32,393 bases of DNA from an uncultured Lachnospiraceae bacterium (GTDB taxonomy: Bacteria > Bacillota > Clostridia > Lachnospirales > Lachnospiraceae), in NCBI GenBank assembly GCA_947652925.1, contig CANTEW010000029.1:1-32393 (forward strand). Direction: 5' to 3'. This document shows positions 1 to 8,751 of this stretch, one piece after another (positions within the stretch are counted from its first letter, which is position 1; each line of letters opens with the position of its first letter). Made by a program: the position numbers and the translations under genes. The notes under the pieces are model-generated. The model worked only from the letters and a program-made list of their open reading frames with translations. It had not been told where the DNA came from and ran no database searches.

Positions 1-102
1 ACTGACCAAAACGTTCTGGTCTCTGCTGGAGAGGAACAGGTCTCTGCCGGAAAGTATATTCCCTGTATCCAAAAGATGATACGGGAGCCAAAGATATTCC
101 AT
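1..102 (-). CDS. Possible start of a further gene, cut by the window edge
   Basis: An ATG at 102-100 opens a frame that stays open to the window edge (34 codons, beginning MEYLWLPYHLL). It lies three bases after the TAG (108-106) of the acyltransferase gene, the tight spacing seen between most genes of this locus. No strong ribosome binding site is visible; only a GTGAAG lies upstream. No family is recognisable from so short a piece. It could be a real next gene of the operon or chance coding. Confidence 0.3.
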   Translation of the reverse strand, partial: MEYLWLPYHLLDTGNILSGRDLFLSSRDQNVLVS

Positions 103-105
103 GAT

Positions 106-1187
106 CTATATCTTCACTTTATTGCTTTTTCCAAAGCAGATAAAGTTCAATATCGGAATCTGATCGATCACTTTTGTTATACCCATTGATATAAAGATAC
201 TGAATATAAATGAAATAATACTATCCATGATAATATCATCAGTATAATCTCTGATCAAAAAACTTTGCAATATATATATTTCCAAGGTATATCTCCCACA
301 AATAGTGATAAAATTTTTTACATGACCTATTGGAAATATAAAGATCAAGATAAAAGAAGTTAAGATTCCCAATACTGGGACAATATATTTATAAATAATT
401 ATGATAATCTTACAGAAAAAATAGCCTATCATATCGTTACCCAGAATTGTATATAGATTTATTGAGAACGAAGGCTCATCATTAAATTTCCAAAATATAA
501 CTAATATTGCAAATAATGCTAATACCCCCCTCAAAAAAGATCTTTCTTGGGTAATGATATTAGTGAAATTTTTACATTTCTCAGAAATATATTTGATCCA
601 GTATCCTCCAAAATAGAAAAAGGAATGCCAACCTAGCAAGCCCAATCCACAGATCCCTATTACCTTTCCTACACATTTACAAATAAAAACACTTAATATT
701 ATGATGATCGTCCTCAAATATACAATATCTATCAGCGTCTTCTTTTGGATATTCTTTATCAGAAATCCAATCCCAAAAAGTATCGCGCAATTATAAAACA
801 GAACGAGCAAAAACCAGTATCCCTTATCAGGATATATCAATATCTCTAAGAAATAGTGGACCAATCCTATAAAATTTATATTTTTATAAAAAATACTTCC
901 AAATGACCAATCGATCAATATCCATGAAAAGAAAGGGATCAGCAATCTTTTTACCCTTTCTAATAACCACTTAAATCAAAATCCTCTCTATAAGACAAAT
1001 ATCCGCTAATAAACATAAACAAAGGCATATGGAAAGAGTAGATGATACGAAAGACCATATTTTCAAATGGATCTTCTTTACAAATTATACATTGTATAAT
1101 ATGACCTACAACAACTAATAACGCTGCTACTCCTTTGATTGCATCAATATTTTCATTTCTATCTTTTATTTTTTGAACATCACTCAT
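106..1187 (-). pseudogene. Acyltransferase family 3 (OafA-like) membrane protein, frameshifted
   Basis: Two adjacent frames together make one acyltransferase-3 protein of about 355 residues. The first frame (1187-960) carries the family start, with NIDAIKGVAALLVVVGH and FHMPLFMFISGYL. The second (from about 959 to 106) continues with RVKRLLIPFFSW and many hydrophobic helices. The frames join at GGTTATTAG (966-958), where one extra T restores reading as GYLERVKRLL. Such proteins usually have about ten membrane helices and O-acetylate surface sugars; the His in VVGH belongs to the conserved catalytic region. A GGGAGAATGAGCGT sequence precedes the ATG. Family is clear. Whether the break is real, a sequencing error or a switch cannot be told from one sequence. 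Confidence 0.8.
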
Positions 1188-1500
1188 ACGCTCATTCTCC
1201 CTTCCCCCAACTATACGATATAAATATCCCCTAAAATTTTTATCATATCTTCATCCACATCTGGATCGGATCTTCTGGCAAACATCATGGGAGACGAACA
1301 TGATCTATTACGGCCAGCTTTAGTAAAGATATAAGACTGTCCACGTTACTGGCCAATGAATCACATGATCGCGTTTGGGTCATTATCGAAGGATATATAG
1401 TATGACTTTTCTTTGTAAGAGTGATCTACGACAATTATATTTAAAAACCTTACTATTTGGTCACTAAATCTTCTATCTTTTTCGATATCCTTATCACGGA
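1188..1500 (-). other. Gene-poor stretch with possible decayed coding remnants
   Basis: No intact gene is visible between the methyltransferase stop and the acyltransferase start. On the minus strand, about 44 codons (roughly 1497-1366, including SYYISFDNDPNAIM) read open before a stop. Other frames nearer 1250-1200 (for example SDPDVDEDMIKILGDIYIV) also look protein-like. This suggests an eroded gene, but I do not recognise a family. Confidence 0.3.
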
Positions 1501-2232
1501 TCAATTCGATGCAACGATATAAATCTCCCCAGCGATATCTGGATATCCTTCACCCAGCCTTAAAAACGCGCCTATCATCTCCGCATTCCAATCTTCTTCA
1601 ATCTGCCCATTTGATAAGGGTTTTAACCAATAACCCCCACATTTTTGTATTTGAAGACCAGCATTTAGAAAATCTTGTTTTAGTGACCCCATATCATAGA
1701 TCCTCCGATGGCCATTTTTGATATCCGTAGGATTTAGCTGTTTAGTCGTCTCCAGCATCCCCATTATCACAGCTGCCTGTCTATGGATACTTTCTGAGTT
1801 AGGAACGGCTGCAATAATCGTACCTCCACCCACGCTCAACCAGGACATAGCCTTTTTTAAGATATAGACAGGGTCTTTGACATGTTCCAGCACATGTCCC
1901 ATAATGATATTATCAAACTGTCTATCTGGTACAAACTCTTCAAATAAGCTTACATAACCCCGTATATTTTTATGACGTTCCATGATCTTCTTGATAAAAA
2001 GATCAGCTCCATCCACAACTGTATAATCATCATAAAAAGGATATAAAAGGTCTGTCATCACACCTTCTGCAGGTCCTAGCTCAAGTATACTCCCGGGTTT
2101 CAGATATCTCTTAAATATTTCCCCACAATATTCTGTAGCCATACGCATGATCTTGCTATCGGAATAATGTGCATATCTTGAACACTTTTCCACCCTGATC
2201 TTTTCTTTATCATCCATGTCTTCCACCTTCAT
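1501..2232 (-). CDS. Class I SAM-dependent methyltransferase (Methyltransf_11/23 type)
   Basis: A 243-residue soluble protein with a class I methyltransferase fold. SAM-binding motif I is ILELGPAEGVMTDLL (about residues 50-64). The acidic motif II region is around YTVVDGADLF, and GHVLEHVKDPVYILKK is the usual motif after strand 4. The C-terminal part (PNSESIHR, NGHRRIYDM, GGYWLKPLSNGQ) is typical of sugar methyltransferases in O-antigen and capsule loci. The ATG overlaps the stop of the frame-corrected upstream gene as ATGA; an alternative ATG at 2220 has GGTGG six bases upstream. It probably methylates a nucleotide sugar or glycan residue, substrate unknown. A decayed relative of its C-terminal half lies at 7950-8332. 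Confidence 0.8.
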   Translation of the reverse strand: MKVEDMDDKEKIRVEKCSRYAHYSDSKIMRMATEYCGEIFKRYLKPGSILELGPAEGVMTDLLYPFYDDYTVVDGADLFIKKIMERHKNIRGYVSLFEEFVPDRQFDNIIMGHVLEHVKDPVYILKKAMSWLSVGGGTIIAAVPNSESIHRQAAVIMGMLETTKQLNPTDIKNGHRRIYDMGSLKQDFLNAGLQIQKCGGYWLKPLSNGQIEEDWNAEMIGAFLRLGEGYPDIAGEIYIVASN

Positions 2233-3225
2233 TTTGTAATGATCAAAGTACCTTCTTCATCTGGAAGAGGGACTTTTGGCATCCGTATATTATTTGATCG
2301 TTCATATTCATCAACAGCTTTTTTTATCCCAGCAGAAAATTTATCATTGTTATAATCGTGGAGCATAATATAACCCCCTTCAGAAAGTCTGGGGTAAAAA
2401 AATCTAATCCTTTATAAATGGGCGTATACAAGTCGCAATCCAAAGATACAAGAGAAAAATGTGATCTTGTTCTGATATTATCCGGGATAGATCCTGGAAA
2501 TAAACCTTTACATATAACGACTCGTTCTGGGTATTTCATTTTATCTATGACCGTTTGGACACTCGTATCTGCAAAAGAGCTATGTACTATATCTTTTCTG
2601 CTAGAAAAACCTCTTGCTATATTTTCATTTTCTTCAATCTCTGAAAATCCTTCGAATGTATCGAAAAGATAAAGCATTCTATCCGGAAGATAGGAATTCA
2701 TGTATCTTGCAAAATCACCTTTATACACACCAAGTTCAGCAGTATCGCCCATGATATTTCGTGCTGATATCTCCTCAACGAGAAGTTGCAATGTCCCTAA
2801 TCGGAAATAATCTTTGTTAAGGATCACACTATTTTTGCCCAAATACAATATTTTATCTCCCAGTATCCCTGAATGGAAAAATTTACTGGTAAGGACTGCG
2901 GGAAGCTTAAACTTTACATCAAGTATCCCATTTTCTTCAACGTATCTCTCCACTAATCCAATGTAGCAAAGAACAACTTTATTCTTTTCGACGCCGCATT
3001 TCCATAACTGTAACACTGTTTCATAATGTGAATTTGCTATGTGGATCTCATCAAAGTCTATCCGTTCAAGATCCTTTAGTGAGTATACAGGTTTGTCATG
3101 ATATCTGTTTCCATCCCCCCACTCTCTCCAGACTCCAAAAAACCAATGACAGATGTGGTGATATTTCCATATGTATGCAAATATGTATCAGCAACAACGC
3201 CCATACCAAATATTAAAATCTTCAT
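2229..3225 (-). pseudogene. Two-domain TylF/MycF-family methyltransferase with two frameshifts
   Basis: Three frames on the minus strand join into one protein of about 330 residues. The start is ATG at 3225, ten bases after AGGAG. The N-terminal part (MKILIFGMGVVADTYL, then YSLKDLERIDFDEIHIANSHYE) looks like a small Rossmann-type domain. The central part has the TylF signature: GDTAELGVYKGDFARYMN, LYLFDTFEGFSE and SLVSLDCDLYTPIYKGLDFF. The C-terminal part, in another frame, reads GGYIMLHDYNND. Breaks lie at a six-G run (3115-3120 on the plus strand as C) and a seven-T run (2396-2402 as A); one extra base in each restores the frame. The final stop overlaps the next ATG as ATGA. TylF enzymes O-methylate sugars. 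Confidence 0.8.
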
Positions 3226-3255
3226 CTCTTCATAACTCCTTATATCGAAATATAT

Positions 3256-4944
3256 TCAACTCTCATATACATATATCGTATATGGTGAACCTTTTCCACG
3301 ATAAACACCTCTCTCATTCAATCCGAGGATCTCCGCATTTAATATCTCCACTCTCGAAAATACATATTTCCCACCCATTTCACAAAATACATCTGGGTCA
3401 ATGAGCATATCCGCTTTCTTTGGCTCTATATCTCTGTCTGGTGCATAAGTAATGTCTTTTGAAAAAATATATGCCCGACCTCCCCATGAGTCAAAATACT
3501 CCCTGTTGACTGGATCGACTTTCAACTCTGGCTCGATCAGTGTCCGAAATTTTTCTTTGTATTTTTTTGGATAGTAGGACATGTATCCGTCCAATGATGC
3601 TATCCCATTGTATTCGATGATCGAAGGATGCATCCCGAATGCGATCGACCATTCACCACTATATCCAATATCATTTTTGATCTTATCAAACAGATCCGTG
3701 GAATAAAATTCCCCATATGAAAGGTGATCCAACGTCTTTGCACCAATGCAGTTAGGTCGTATATGATTATATGTACTAGGATACAGGCACGCCACGATAA
3801 AAGCAACACTGCATAAGACAAATTTTACAACTTTTTTTAAATCAAGCCTGCAAAGGATCATCATGAAGGCAAAATACCAGATAAATGGACTGAACCAAAG
3901 TGTGCGGGCAAATGAAAACCCTTTGAGTGGAGGGAAGATCAAAGCGATGATATCCTTTATCACCTTTATATTGTCAAGTCCATATATCATACAATTAAAT
4001 CCTTGCCAGACCATCAGCCAGTTGAAAGGATCTAGACACACTTTTTTCCAACTTCGTCCTTTTATATAGTTACGATTCATATAAATAAAATAGATAAAAC
4101 AGATTGGGAGTATAATGACCGTATGCTGGGAACCACTATGGTATTGTCCAAAGAAAAATGCATCCAAGATATCTTTTGATGCTTCTCCCCATCCTTTGTA
4201 TCCGATCATTCCTGATGCTTTTAATGAATCTTCATTCGAAAACAATATCGCGTAAAATAATCTCCACTCTGTGGCAATGTAACCCACGGATAATGCTATC
4301 AATGCAAGAATGGATCGCCATGCTATCTTTCTCGCAGATATCGAATAGGCAACAAGAAATATAGAGAGATAGCCACAAATAAATATACCAAAAAAAGAAA
4401 GATCAGAAAAAATGGGATACACCAATAACACCAATATATATTTCCACTCAAAATTGCGATGTGATCTGATCAGTACCGCAAGTAAAAACGGCAATGATGC
4501 AAATCCCAGAGGTGTTGGCGGATATGTTGGGAGTATCCCATAGATCAGTCCGCAGATAATAAAAATATTTATATCTTTCGCATGTCCATATATGGTCTTT
4601 CCAAGAAATACAAAACCAGCGATAGACATCAGTATCTTTAAATACCATCCGATCACAATGGCTGGAAAAGTTGGAAAGATCATATGGATCCATGAATATA
4701 CTTTGAGATCAGACAGCATAAGGTCACGGTCCACTCCACCTAAAAATGGCAATTCCGTACCAAATGTCCAAAATGATCTATTATCTTTAAACATCTTAAA
4801 TACTGCTGCATACCCGTCTAAATAGTCATGTATCTGAAGATAAATACCATCTCCTTTGATAACAATATAGATCATTGTTATCACTATAAATAAAGCAGCG
4901 ATAAACATGGCCCAATTATCTATGATCTTATTTTTAACTTTCAA
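3256..4944 (-). CDS. Large multi-pass membrane protein, YkoS/DUF6044-like, probable GT-C glycosyltransferase
   Basis: A 562-residue protein with about ten hydrophobic helices, then an outside-type C-terminal domain of about 150 residues (from about YGEFYSTDLFD, with NGIASLDGYMSYYPKKYKEKF). The DYLDG motif in the first loop is the position where GT-C enzymes carry catalytic acidic residues. The pattern resembles Bacillus YkoS (DUF6044). Those proteins work with a GtrB-like partner that makes polyprenyl-phosphate sugar, and this window has such a partner at 6026-6979. The start is TTG (4944-4942) after AAGGTG, 17 bases past the acyltransferase stop. Likely role: transfer of a lipid-linked sugar onto a glycan outside the membrane. 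Family call is from memory of sequence style, so moderate. Confidence 0.55.
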   Translation of the reverse strand: MKVKNKIIDNWAMFIAALFIVITMIYIVIKGDGIYLQIHDYLDGYAAVFKMFKDNRSFWTFGTELPFLGGVDRDLMLSDLKVYSWIHMIFPTFPAIVIGWYLKILMSIAGFVFLGKTIYGHAKDINIFIICGLIYGILPTYPPTPLGFASLPFLLAVLIRSHRNFEWKYILVLLVYPIFSDLSFFGIFICGYLSIFLVAYSISARKIAWRSILALIALSVGYIATEWRLFYAILFSNEDSLKASGMIGYKGWGEASKDILDAFFFGQYHSGSQHTVIILPICFIYFIYMNRNYIKGRSWKKVCLDPFNWLMVWQGFNCMIYGLDNIKVIKDIIALIFPPLKGFSFARTLWFSPFIWYFAFMMILCRLDLKKVVKFVLCSVAFIVACLYPSTYNHIRPNCIGAKTLDHLSYGEFYSTDLFDKIKNDIGYSGEWSIAFGMHPSIIEYNGIASLDGYMSYYPKKYKEKFRTLIEPELKVDPVNREYFDSWGGRAYIFSKDITYAPDRDIEPKKADMLIDPDVFCEMGGKYVFSRVEILNAEILGLNERGVYRGKGSPYTIYVYES

Positions 4945-4961
4945 TCGACACCTTCTTTTCC

Positions 4962-6033
4962 TTAACTATCAGTTTTCTCGTAAGTCCTTTGTCTTATGGG
5001 AGCATATGACCATTCCACTTTGTTTATGATCAGCTTTAATATAAACTCCAACGCTATCGATCCTCCGATCATGACCACAAAATAAAATATCCTCCGACAC
5101 CACAGGTTATGGATCAAAACATGCGGCAAGACCCAATCTATGAACAACCTATGATACAAAAAAATATATAATGAATGACTGCCCAGGAACTGTATGCCAC
5201 TCAGGATCTTTCTAGTGTAATGACTTAACATGAACAGATCGGTCAGACCCCAGATCAACAATAGCATAAAAATCGCTGACAACATAAAACAGATGCTGGG
5301 TGGATTTGATCCTTCCCCAAATGGGAAACACGCATCTATCTCAACACGATGGATACATTCCACCCTCCACCACAAAATATATGCTGTTCCGCTAAATGAT
5401 ATCAGACCAGAACTGATCGATATCGAATGTTGTCTGTTTACCAAATGCTTTGCAGATAACATACTGTGACAAATAAGATCAAATATGTCCCACCGAATAA
5501 CTTTCCGCCTCCGCCATACACATCAAGTATATTTGTATAGTTAGTTGTGATCACGGCGGCCAATACTACTATACACCAGATAACAGCTTCTTTTATAAAA
5601 CCATTTACTGTATCATCACACATACTGAACAGTTTATAGAGTGGCCAAAAGATCAACATCAACTCAATATATAAGAGTACAAAATAAAATGGCCCCGAAG
5701 CATTAAATCTTACCAATCTATTGACATAGATCAAGAGGTCAAATGATCCATCAAAACAGATCCCATATATAAATGTTGCGATGCAATATGCTGTTATCAT
5801 CTTTCTCGTTTTTTTCAGGAAGGCTCTGCCCCCGCATTTTTACAGACATATTTTTCCGCTGACAGATAAGATGTTATACCCGCGAGAAGGATAAAAAGTG
5901 AAACGGAATAATCAGAAGCTATAGCAACATCCATATCCGCATATAATATTCCTTTTGTATGATCTATCATCACCGCAACAATAGCTGCAAATTTTGCACA
6001 ATCGATCCAGACCAGTCTATGATCGTCACCCAC
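4962..6033 (-). pseudogene. Second acyltransferase family 3 (OafA-like) gene, broken twice
   Basis: Three successive frames make one acyltransferase-3 protein of about 356 residues. Frame one (GTG at 6033) has RLVWIDCAKFAAIVAVMIDHTKG and LAGITSYLSAEKY. Frame two starts at about 5820 with FLKKTRKMITAYCIAT and ends at 5438. Frame three runs from about 5462 to 4962, with LGSHSLYIFLYHRLFIDWVLPH. The first break is at a five-G run (5829-5833 as C on the plus strand), where one more G joins them. The second is near 5450-5480, and a single added base again restores reading. The GTG overlaps the stop of the GtrB-like gene by eight bases. Role by family: O-acylation of a surface sugar; helices suggest the inner membrane. 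Confidence 0.78.
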
Positions 6034-6979
6034 CTTTTTTTAGATCCTCCATATTTTTTCTATCTACTTGGTCTTCGATTATATATGGCGGTCTTCCTCT
6101 TGCCGAATCAAATATCCGCCATAAGTACTCCCCTAAAATTCCTAACGTCATCATGATCACGCCAAAACTCAATAAATTAAATATAAATGAGGTGACCCAT
6201 CCGATCACGGTTATCTTACCGGTCAACTTTGCTACTACCTCGATCACAGTCCATATTATCGCTCCTACGATAGAAAAAAAGCCAATCATCTCTACCAGTT
6301 TAATAGGAAACATAGAAAAACTAAACATAGTATCCGAAACAAGTCTGATCTTTTTCTTCAATGTCCATTTACTTTCTCCGATCTCTCTCGCCTGCCTATA
6401 ATATCCAACATGGGCTGTTTTAAATCCACTCCATAAGATCTGGCCTGTTAATATGCTGTTTTTCTCGTCCAAAACTGTGAGTACATCCACAACTTTGCGG
6501 TCGATCAGATAGACATCGAATCCATGTTCCGGCATATTATTTAATGCTGTTTTTCTAACGATCCAATAGTATGTATCCGCAAAAAATGTCTTTTTTTTCC
6601 CCTCATCCCTTCCCTCTCTGATTGCAAGAACAACATTATTTCCCTGCTTCCATCTTTCAACCATTTCTAGGATCAGCTCTGTGGGTTCCTGAAGGTCAGC
6701 GGCTTTGACCGCAACACAATCTCCTCTGCTCTTTTCAAGTCCGCACAATATGGCTGCGTGAGAACCAAAATTTCTAGACAGCCGGAAGATCCGGACATTT
6801 TGATCCTTATCTGCTAGTTCCTTCATTTTGGCAAAACTGTCATCTTGTGAACAATCATCGACCATGATGATCTCATATTCATAATCTATGACATTGATCA
6901 GTTTTTCTTTAATATCTTCATACAATGGATGTAGATTAGGTCCGTTAAAATATACTGGAATGACTATAGAAAGTTTCAC
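6026..6979 (-). CDS. GtrB/ArnC/YkoT-type polyprenyl-phosphate glycosyltransferase (GT2)
   Basis: A GT2 protein of 317 residues. The start is GTG at 6979, five bases after a perfect AGGAGG; the open frame extends further upstream only because it runs into the inverted-repeat element. The GT-A domain has LSIVIPVYFN, the DD of IIMVDDCSQDD, LSRNFGSHAAILCGL and ADLQEP, as in DPM1/GtrB. Two membrane helices follow near residues 215-290 (FFSIVGAIIWTVIEVVAKL and a second after VTSFIF), then the usual ILGEYLWRIFDSARGRPPYI tail. Enzymes of this type move a sugar from a nucleotide donor to undecaprenyl phosphate. Together with the GT-C-like protein at 3256-4944 it resembles the Bacillus YkoT/YkoS or CsbB/YfhO pairs. 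The donor sugar is unknown. Confidence 0.85.
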   Translation of the reverse strand: MKLSIVIPVYFNGPNLHPLYEDIKEKLINVIDYEYEIIMVDDCSQDDSFAKMKELADKDQNVRIFRLSRNFGSHAAILCGLEKSRGDCVAVKAADLQEPTELILEMVERWKQGNNVVLAIREGRDEGKKKTFFADTYYWIVRKTALNNMPEHGFDVYLIDRKVVDVLTVLDEKNSILTGQILWSGFKTAHVGYYRQAREIGESKWTLKKKIRLVSDTMFSFSMFPIKLVEMIGFFSIVGAIIWTVIEVVAKLTGKITVIGWVTSFIFNLLSFGVIMMTLGILGEYLWRIFDSARGRPPYIIEDQVDRKNMEDLKKGG

Positions 6980-6996
6980 TACAACCTCCTGTTCTG

Positions 6997-7162
6997 CTAG
7001 AATGTGTCTTAAAAATGCTTTATGACAACTGTGCGCCACAATTTGTGGGAGATTTATCCCAAATGAGGGCGGCGTAGCGGACTATGGCAACCGAAAGCGG
7101 GAATGATCTCCCGCAAAGTGGGGCGTACAGGTGGCGTGAATGATTTTTAAGACACGCTCTAG
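6997..7162. mobile_element. 166-bp MITE-like palindromic element with CTAG ends
   Basis: CTAG occurs at both borders (6997-7000 and 7159-7162), possibly a target duplication. Just inside are terminal inverted repeats: AATGTGTCTTAAAAAT on the left and AGCGTGTCTTAAAAAT on the right (reverse complement), two mismatches in 16. Pairing continues inward: the left arm has GTGCGCCACAATTTGTGGGAGAT and the right arm, reverse complemented, a nearly matching GTACGCCCCACTTTGCGGGAGAT. The element is therefore one long imperfect hairpin with no coding capacity. It ends about seven bases upstream of the AGGAGG of the GtrB-like gene. Confidence 0.7.
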
Positions 7163-7246
7163 TACTCCATCCGGCCAGAGAACAGAGTCCTGCTCTGCCT
7201 GATCCGCACCATTGGATCGTTAAAATTTCTTACCGGATAGAACATC

Positions 7247-7482
7247 AGAGCATGTTTGAAAACCATCTAAATTCTGTAAATAGATTTGATTTTACAAATA
7301 TTTGATACGATCCACGGCCGTTCTGATCTTTTCTATGTACTTTTTTGCGAGAAAAGTACCAAAAACGCCGGGGATCATAGATTTCCCCCGGACTCCTTAA
7401 AACGCCGTTTTTGGAATGTACATGTTTATTATCTGTAAATTTTCTATAATTTAAGTATATTTTAGGCTTTCAAACACTCTCT
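7247..7482. mobile_element. 236-bp second MITE-like element with nested hairpins
   Basis: Terminal inverted repeats AGAGCATGTTTGAAAACC (7247-7264) and, reverse complemented, AGAGAGTGTTTGAAAGCC (7465-7482) match at 15 of 18 positions. Inside are perfect stems: GTACTTTT with AAAAGTAC (7337-7344 / 7352-7359), CCAAAAACG with CGTTTTTGG (7359-7367 / 7406-7414), and CCGGGG with CCCCGG (7368-7373 / 7386-7391). There is no coding frame. The terminal sequence differs from the neighbouring element, so this is a separate family. Such hairpins could also affect transcription between the FdtA-like gene and the GtrB-like gene. Confidence 0.6.
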
Positions 7483-7502
7483 AAGATCATTTTATTATAT
7501 CT

Positions 7503-7916
7503 TCATTTTGATACTTCTCGCACAAATTCACCATAATCACGGATATATTCTCCCGGGTCATAGTGCGTACTCGCTAAGACTAAAAGGACTGAATCCTCAC
7601 TAAAATCATACATATCTTTCCATACCATTGCAGGGATGTAGACACCTGTATGTGGCCGGTCCAGGCAGTATATCGCCTCATTGCCCACTCCGTCTTTGAC
7701 TTTTATCTTACTTTTTCCGGCAACATTGATAAGAACAAACTCACTTTCTCGATTAGCATGTTGCCCTCTGATAACTTTTGGATCCGATCCATATATGTAG
7801 AACACTCTTTTTATATCAAAAGAAATATCCTGTTCCCCTTCTACGATGACTAAATGCCCTCTGTTATCTCCTTTTTGTGAGAATTCGAGCATCTGTATCT
7901 TGTTCATCTTATGCAT
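7503..7916 (-). CDS. dTDP-4-keto-6-deoxyglucose 3,4-ketoisomerase, FdtA/QdtA-like (WxcM cupin)
   Basis: A 137-residue single-domain cupin close to the usual length of FdtA/QdtA. The family pattern is clear: GDNRGHLVIVEG near the start, KRVFYIYG, the RGQHAN histidine motif, VLINVAGKSKIKVKDG and RPHTGVYIPAMVWKDMYDFS, then VLLVLAS. These enzymes move the keto group of dTDP-4-keto-6-deoxyglucose to C3, giving the substrate for a 3-aminotransferase such as the gene at 11433-12551. Whether the product is the galacto (FdtA) or gluco (QdtA) form cannot be decided by eye. ATG at 7916 lies seven bases after GGGTGG. It is separated from its aminotransferase by the FkbH-ACP-GNAT-VOC genes. Confidence 0.85.
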   Translation of the reverse strand: MHKMNKIQMLEFSQKGDNRGHLVIVEGEQDISFDIKRVFYIYGSDPKVIRGQHANRESEFVLINVAGKSKIKVKDGVGNEAIYCLDRPHTGVYIPAMVWKDMYDFSEDSVLLVLASTHYDPGEYIRDYGEFVREVSK

Positions 7917-7949
7917 TTAATATCCACCCTTTGTACTTAATATTTATCA

Positions 7950-8332
7950 TTACTATGATATAAATTTCCCGGTCATATCCGGATATTTATCTTTCCTCCA
8001 AGCTGGTTAAATGCATCGGCCATATTGTCCGTTCCAATTTTTGTTTATCCGCGTATTTGCTCCTGGCTTCAACCAACATCCACTGCCTATGATCCTGCCG
8101 AGTACAAACCCCAAAAAATCTCTTTTCAGAATCTCCATATTGCAGACCCACTGATCTCCATTGCTTATATATCTTTTGTTTAAGTGTTTTTCTGGACCGA
8201 TCGATCCTATATGGACTGCTATTGGGATAACAGTCAATATGGCCTTTCCACCCCCCCCTTATTCTGCAACCGTTTTTTTGATTTTTCTAATGTATTTACC
8301 AGATATTCCATCTGATTTTTTTCACTATGCAT
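7950..8332 (-). pseudogene. Decayed C-terminal half of a SAM methyltransferase
   Basis: Scattered frames on the minus strand resemble the second half of the methyltransferase at 1501-2232. The pieces are MEYLVNTLEKSKKRLQNKGG (from an ATG at 8332), then in another frame AILTVIPIAVHIGSIG, NMEILKRDF and GCWLKPGANTRINKNWNG, then MADAFNQLGG. They match the order LKKAMSWLSVGGGTIIAAVPNSESIHR ... GSLKQDF ... GGYWLKPLSNGQ ... AEMIGAFLRLGEG (given here in parts). The first break is in an eight-G run (8251-8258 as C). The N-terminal SAM-binding half is missing, so this is a true remnant, not just a sequencing slip. Confidence 0.65.
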
Positions 8333-8349
8333 AATAAATCCCTCTATGA

Positions 8350-8751
8350 TCATTTGTCCATTTCTATGATCTCAAATAGACCGATCTCTCCACTATATAA
8401 AAATGCTACGTCTCGACCACCTATTGCGATCGCTGGCTGTGGCTCTTTTATGAGTATACATTTATCATCCATGACCAATCTATCTATTGTTTTTTCAATA
8501 TGGTCGCACTCGAAGCAAAGATGATATGGCGTATTTTTTAACTGTTTCAATCCTTCACCAATGTCTACACTGCCTTCTCTTGGTGAGACAAGTTCGATCA
8601 ACATCTCCCCTGCACTTATAAAAGCGATATCGAGCAGTCGCTCCTTATCAAAGATGATATTTCCGACCATTCTCCCTATCCCCCATTTCAAAAACGCATG
8701 GATAGAACGGTCTATATCTTGTACCAGATAGCCTATATGATGTATCTTCAT
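8350..8751 (-). CDS. VOC/glyoxalase-fold protein (methylmalonyl-CoA epimerase-like)
   Basis: A 133-residue protein beginning MKIHHIGYLVQDIDRSIHAFL, the standard first strand and helix of the vicinal oxygen chelate fold, with ELVSP near the middle, PYHLCFECDHIEKTIDRL in the second half and FLYSGEIGLFEIIEMD at the end. H4/H5, E77 and the final FEIIE are where this fold binds its metal. ATG at 8751 overlaps the stop of the GNAT gene as ATGA and has GGAG six bases upstream; an in-frame upstream start is less likely. Its place after FkbH, ACP and GNAT genes suggests it acts on the acyl group or acylated sugar (epimerase, isomerase or lyase). The actual reaction is unknown. Confidence 0.75.
   Translation of the reverse strand: MKIHHIGYLVQDIDRSIHAFLKWGIGRMVGNIIFDKERLLDIAFISAGEMLIELVSPREGSVDIGEGLKQLKNTPYHLCFECDHIEKTIDRLVMDDKCILIKEPQPAIAIGGRDVAFLYSGEIGLFEIIEMDK

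Noticed and set aside
1509-1721. Plus-strand open frames opposite the methyltransferase, as elsewhere in the window
   Set aside because: Plus-strand frames lie opposite conserved minus-strand genes, lack family motifs and good binding sites, and arise from the base composition.
6980-7039. Longer N-terminus for the GtrB-like protein (MAHSCHKAFLRH...)
   Set aside because: Most of it is translated from the inverted-repeat element. The GTG at 6979 with AGGAGG five bases upstream matches the family start.
7247-7482. CRISPR array or tandem repeats in the repeat-rich gap
   Set aside because: Only inverted repeats occur, each once; there are no regularly spaced direct repeats here or elsewhere in the window.
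8007-8237. A separate 76-residue protein starting at TTG 8237
   Set aside because: Its motifs are the C-terminal motifs of a methyltransferase, with matching pieces in other frames on both sides, so it is part of a remnant.
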